DNA of 10,674 nucleotides from Thermoplasmata archaeon (lineage in GTDB: Archaea > Thermoplasmatota > E2 > UBA202 > JdFR-43): NCBI GenBank assembly GCA_021161135.1, contig JAGHBD010000039.1:1-10674 (forward strand), in the 5' to 3' direction. Position 1 is the stretch's first letter. Every line of letters starts with the position of its first letter. A model generated the notes under the pieces. The model saw only the letters and a list, made by a program, of their open reading frames with translations, searched no databases and was not told the origin of the DNA. A program made the position numbers and the translations under genes. Shown one piece after another: positions 9,139-10,674 of this stretch.

Positions 9139-10674
9139 ATGAGGAAGATAGTAGCTTTGGTGGGAGTGTTGGTATTGGCGGCAAGCATGGCAAGTGCTAT
9201 CAATGGAACAAACAGCGCAAGAAATGCATATATAGAAGATACATGCATCGTTCCATTGCATAAAACAATAGCAACATCTAATCTGCAGGGTAATGTGCAG
9301 ATATCAACAGGAGAAGAAAATGATATCACACCAACAATAACAGTTGATGGAAATGGCAGGATAGTGGTAGCTTACTTATCACAAGCGAGTATCTTGGAGC
9401 ACTATATCTATCTTGCATACTCGGAGGATGGCAGCACATGGGAAATCCCTGCCTATGTATATACAGAGAGTGGTGTAGCAGCATCGCCATATCTCGATTA
9501 CATGCCGGGAACGGGTAAAGTAACACTTTCTTATGTTGACCCGGCCACAAACGAGTATGCAGTTCATGGATGGTATATCGGCGATATTACAGATACAGAA
9601 ACATATGATGGCATAAGATGGGGATGGACGGATAGCGAGAATTATCAATATGTCGCCAGCACAGGAGTGGAATATCTTTTCCTGCAGATGGTGCTGTGCG
9701 ATGAACCAGGTCGCGGATTGATGGGCGTGCCTACGCTCATCTACTGGACACCAGAATGGGATCATCCAACAGAGATAGGCGGCGGCTATTATGACGGACA
9801 GTCCATACTTAAAACAGCTCCTTCAATTGATCCAGAAATGGCGACTGGTGCCAACAAAATGATTATGGTTATGCAACACAACAATGAAACTACAGGCCAC
9901 AGCGAAATTGCATACAAGATGACTGTGACAGATCTTGACTTACTCCTCACATCAGGAGGAGGCCCAGGAGGAATGGACAAGTATGCTGACATTGAAGTAT
10001 GGCCATGGCAGGGTTATCTCGGAAAGGGCAACGGAGATTCAGCCCATCCCAGTGTGGCTGCTTCTGGCAGTAACTTTGTCGTTGTTTATATGAACAACGA
10101 TAACATCTATGGTGACTGGGATATCATATGCGCATACAGCAATGATGATGGCGAGACATGGGAGACAAGTGTTGTAGCAGGAGAGCATCCAGTCGATGAA
10201 ACATATCCAGCTGTTTATATGATGGGCAATACAGTATATGTAGCTTACATCAAGGAAGGCAACCTTTACCTCGTAAAATCCGAGGATGGCGGAGCAACAT
10301 GGAGCGAGCCAGAGCAAATGAATGATGTGGATGGAAGCGTTGTAGCAGGAGAAAATTACGTTGATATATGCAGCAAGGGTATTGTATGGGTGGATAACAG
10401 GAATGGAAACAACGATATTTACTTCGCCACTCTTCCAGCACCAATAATAAAGGTAAGCATTTCCGGAGGATTTGGAGTAAAGGCAAATGTATGCAATGAA
10501 GGAACAGAAGCAGCAGAAAATGTGCCATGGAGCGTTGATTTAACTGGTTTGGTATTCATGGGCAAGCATGCAGAGGGCACAATAGATGCACTCAATCCAG
10601 GAGACTGCACAACTGTAGGGCCGGGCTTAGTATTTGGCTTTGGTCCAACAACAATAACAGCGAATGTTGGAGGC
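9139..10674 (+). CDS. Exported protein with sialidase-type Asp-box propeller and Ig-like C-terminal domain (3' end missing)
   Basis: The frame is open for 512 codons and runs off the right edge without a stop. The N-terminus MRKIVALVGVLVLAASMASA is a clear Sec signal peptide, with likely cleavage after ASA at residue 20. Three Asp-box/BNR motifs are visible: SEDGSTW (95-101), SNDDGETW (334-341) and SEDGGATW (381-388). Blade-like strands such as VWVDNRNGNNDIYFA (416-430) accompany them, so residues of about 50-430 probably form a sialidase-fold beta-propeller. A flexible TSGGGPGGMD loop sits at 271-280. From about 436 an Ig-like domain begins (GGFGVKANVCNEGT at 443-456, GLVFGFGPTTITANV at 496-510). 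It resembles domains I recall at the C-termini of exported Thermoplasmatota-type archaeal proteins. Its Cys452 and Cys490 could form a disulfide. Asp boxes mark the fold, not sialidase activity; no catalytic arginine triad or Tyr/Glu pair could be assigned. Substrate and role are unknown. It has its own promoter and is divergent from tRNA-Lys. Confidence 0.85.
   Translation, partial: MRKIVALVGVLVLAASMASAINGTNSARNAYIEDTCIVPLHKTIATSNLQGNVQISTGEENDITPTITVDGNGRIVVAYLSQASILEHYIYLAYSEDGSTWEIPAYVYTESGVAASPYLDYMPGTGKVTLSYVDPATNEYAVHGWYIGDITDTETYDGIRWGWTDSENYQYVASTGVEYLFLQMVLCDEPGRGLMGVPTLIYWTPEWDHPTEIGGGYYDGQSILKTAPSIDPEMATGANKMIMVMQHNNETTGHSEIAYKMTVTDLDLLLTSGGGPGGMDKYADIEVWPWQGYLGKGNGDSAHPSVAASGSNFVVVYMNNDNIYGDWDIICAYSNDDGETWETSVVAGEHPVDETYPAVYMMGNTVYVAYIKEGNLYLVKSEDGGATWSEPEQMNDVDGSVVAGENYVDICSKGIVWVDNRNGNNDIYFATLPAPIIKVSISGGFGVKANVCNEGTEAAENVPWSVDLTGLVFMGKHAEGTIDALNPGDCTTVGPGLVFGFGPTTITANVGG

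Noticed and set aside
9117..10610. Several - strand open frames of 63 to 128 codons at the right end
   Set aside because: They overlap the long + strand exported-protein frame, which has a signal peptide, Asp boxes, a TATA box and a Shine-Dalgarno. The - strand peptides have no coherent features.

Overview
The window is archaeal and carries the core RNA polymerase operon. The polymerase large subunit is split into Rpo1N (A') and Rpo1C (A''). The second large subunit, Rpo2, is one unsplit 1124-residue chain. An archaeal Rpo5 (RpoH), a ribosomal protein eL30 and a short two-KH NusA complete the operon. The promoters have archaeal TATA boxes, and a tRNA is interrupted by a bulge-helix-bulge type intron. 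Methanogens, haloarchaea and Archaeoglobus usually have a split B''/B', so the intact rpoB points elsewhere. Together with the style of the exported protein at the right end, a Thermoplasmatota-like archaeon is my best guess. This is inference; Thermococcales-like or other lineages are not excluded.

Layout. The left edge (3-284, + strand) is the C-terminal end of an FAD-dependent reductase, probably of the geranylgeranyl reductase family. It runs convergently into the polymerase operon with a gap of only 5 bases. The block from 290 to 8647 (all - strand) reads, in transcription order, rpoH - rpoB - rpoA1 - rpoA2 - rpl30e - nusA. These genes overlap by 8 or 4 bases, abut, or are 1 base apart, and each has a Shine-Dalgarno-like sequence, so they look translationally coupled. 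The operon ends at the convergent gene and does not continue into the rps12/rps7/elongation factor genes that follow nusA in many archaea. Its likely oligo-U terminator lies inside the lysine codons at the end of the convergent gene.

Upstream of rpoH on the same strand is a tRNA-Lys(UUU) gene (8699-8802). Its T-loop carries a 30-base insert that folds into a good bulge-helix-bulge, so it is read as a non-canonical intron at position 59/60. The 51 bases between the tRNA and rpoH hold a perfect inverted repeat around a TATA-like element. This is a candidate promoter/operator for the polymerase operon, though read-through from the tRNA promoter is also possible.

The stretch 8836-9098 is non-coding as far as I can see. 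It contains a strong imperfect hairpin and several short repeats. From 9139 to the right edge runs the start of an exported protein (+ strand, at least 512 residues). It has a signal peptide, three Asp-box (BNR) motifs of a sialidase-type beta-propeller, and an Ig-like C-terminal domain. It has its own TATA box and Shine-Dalgarno, and has no obvious functional link to the transcription genes.

I do not see a new defence or mobile system here. The observations most worth following are the T-loop tRNA intron, the extra N-terminal domain on Rpo1C, the four-cysteine insert in Rpo1N, and the inverted repeat at the polymerase operon promoter.
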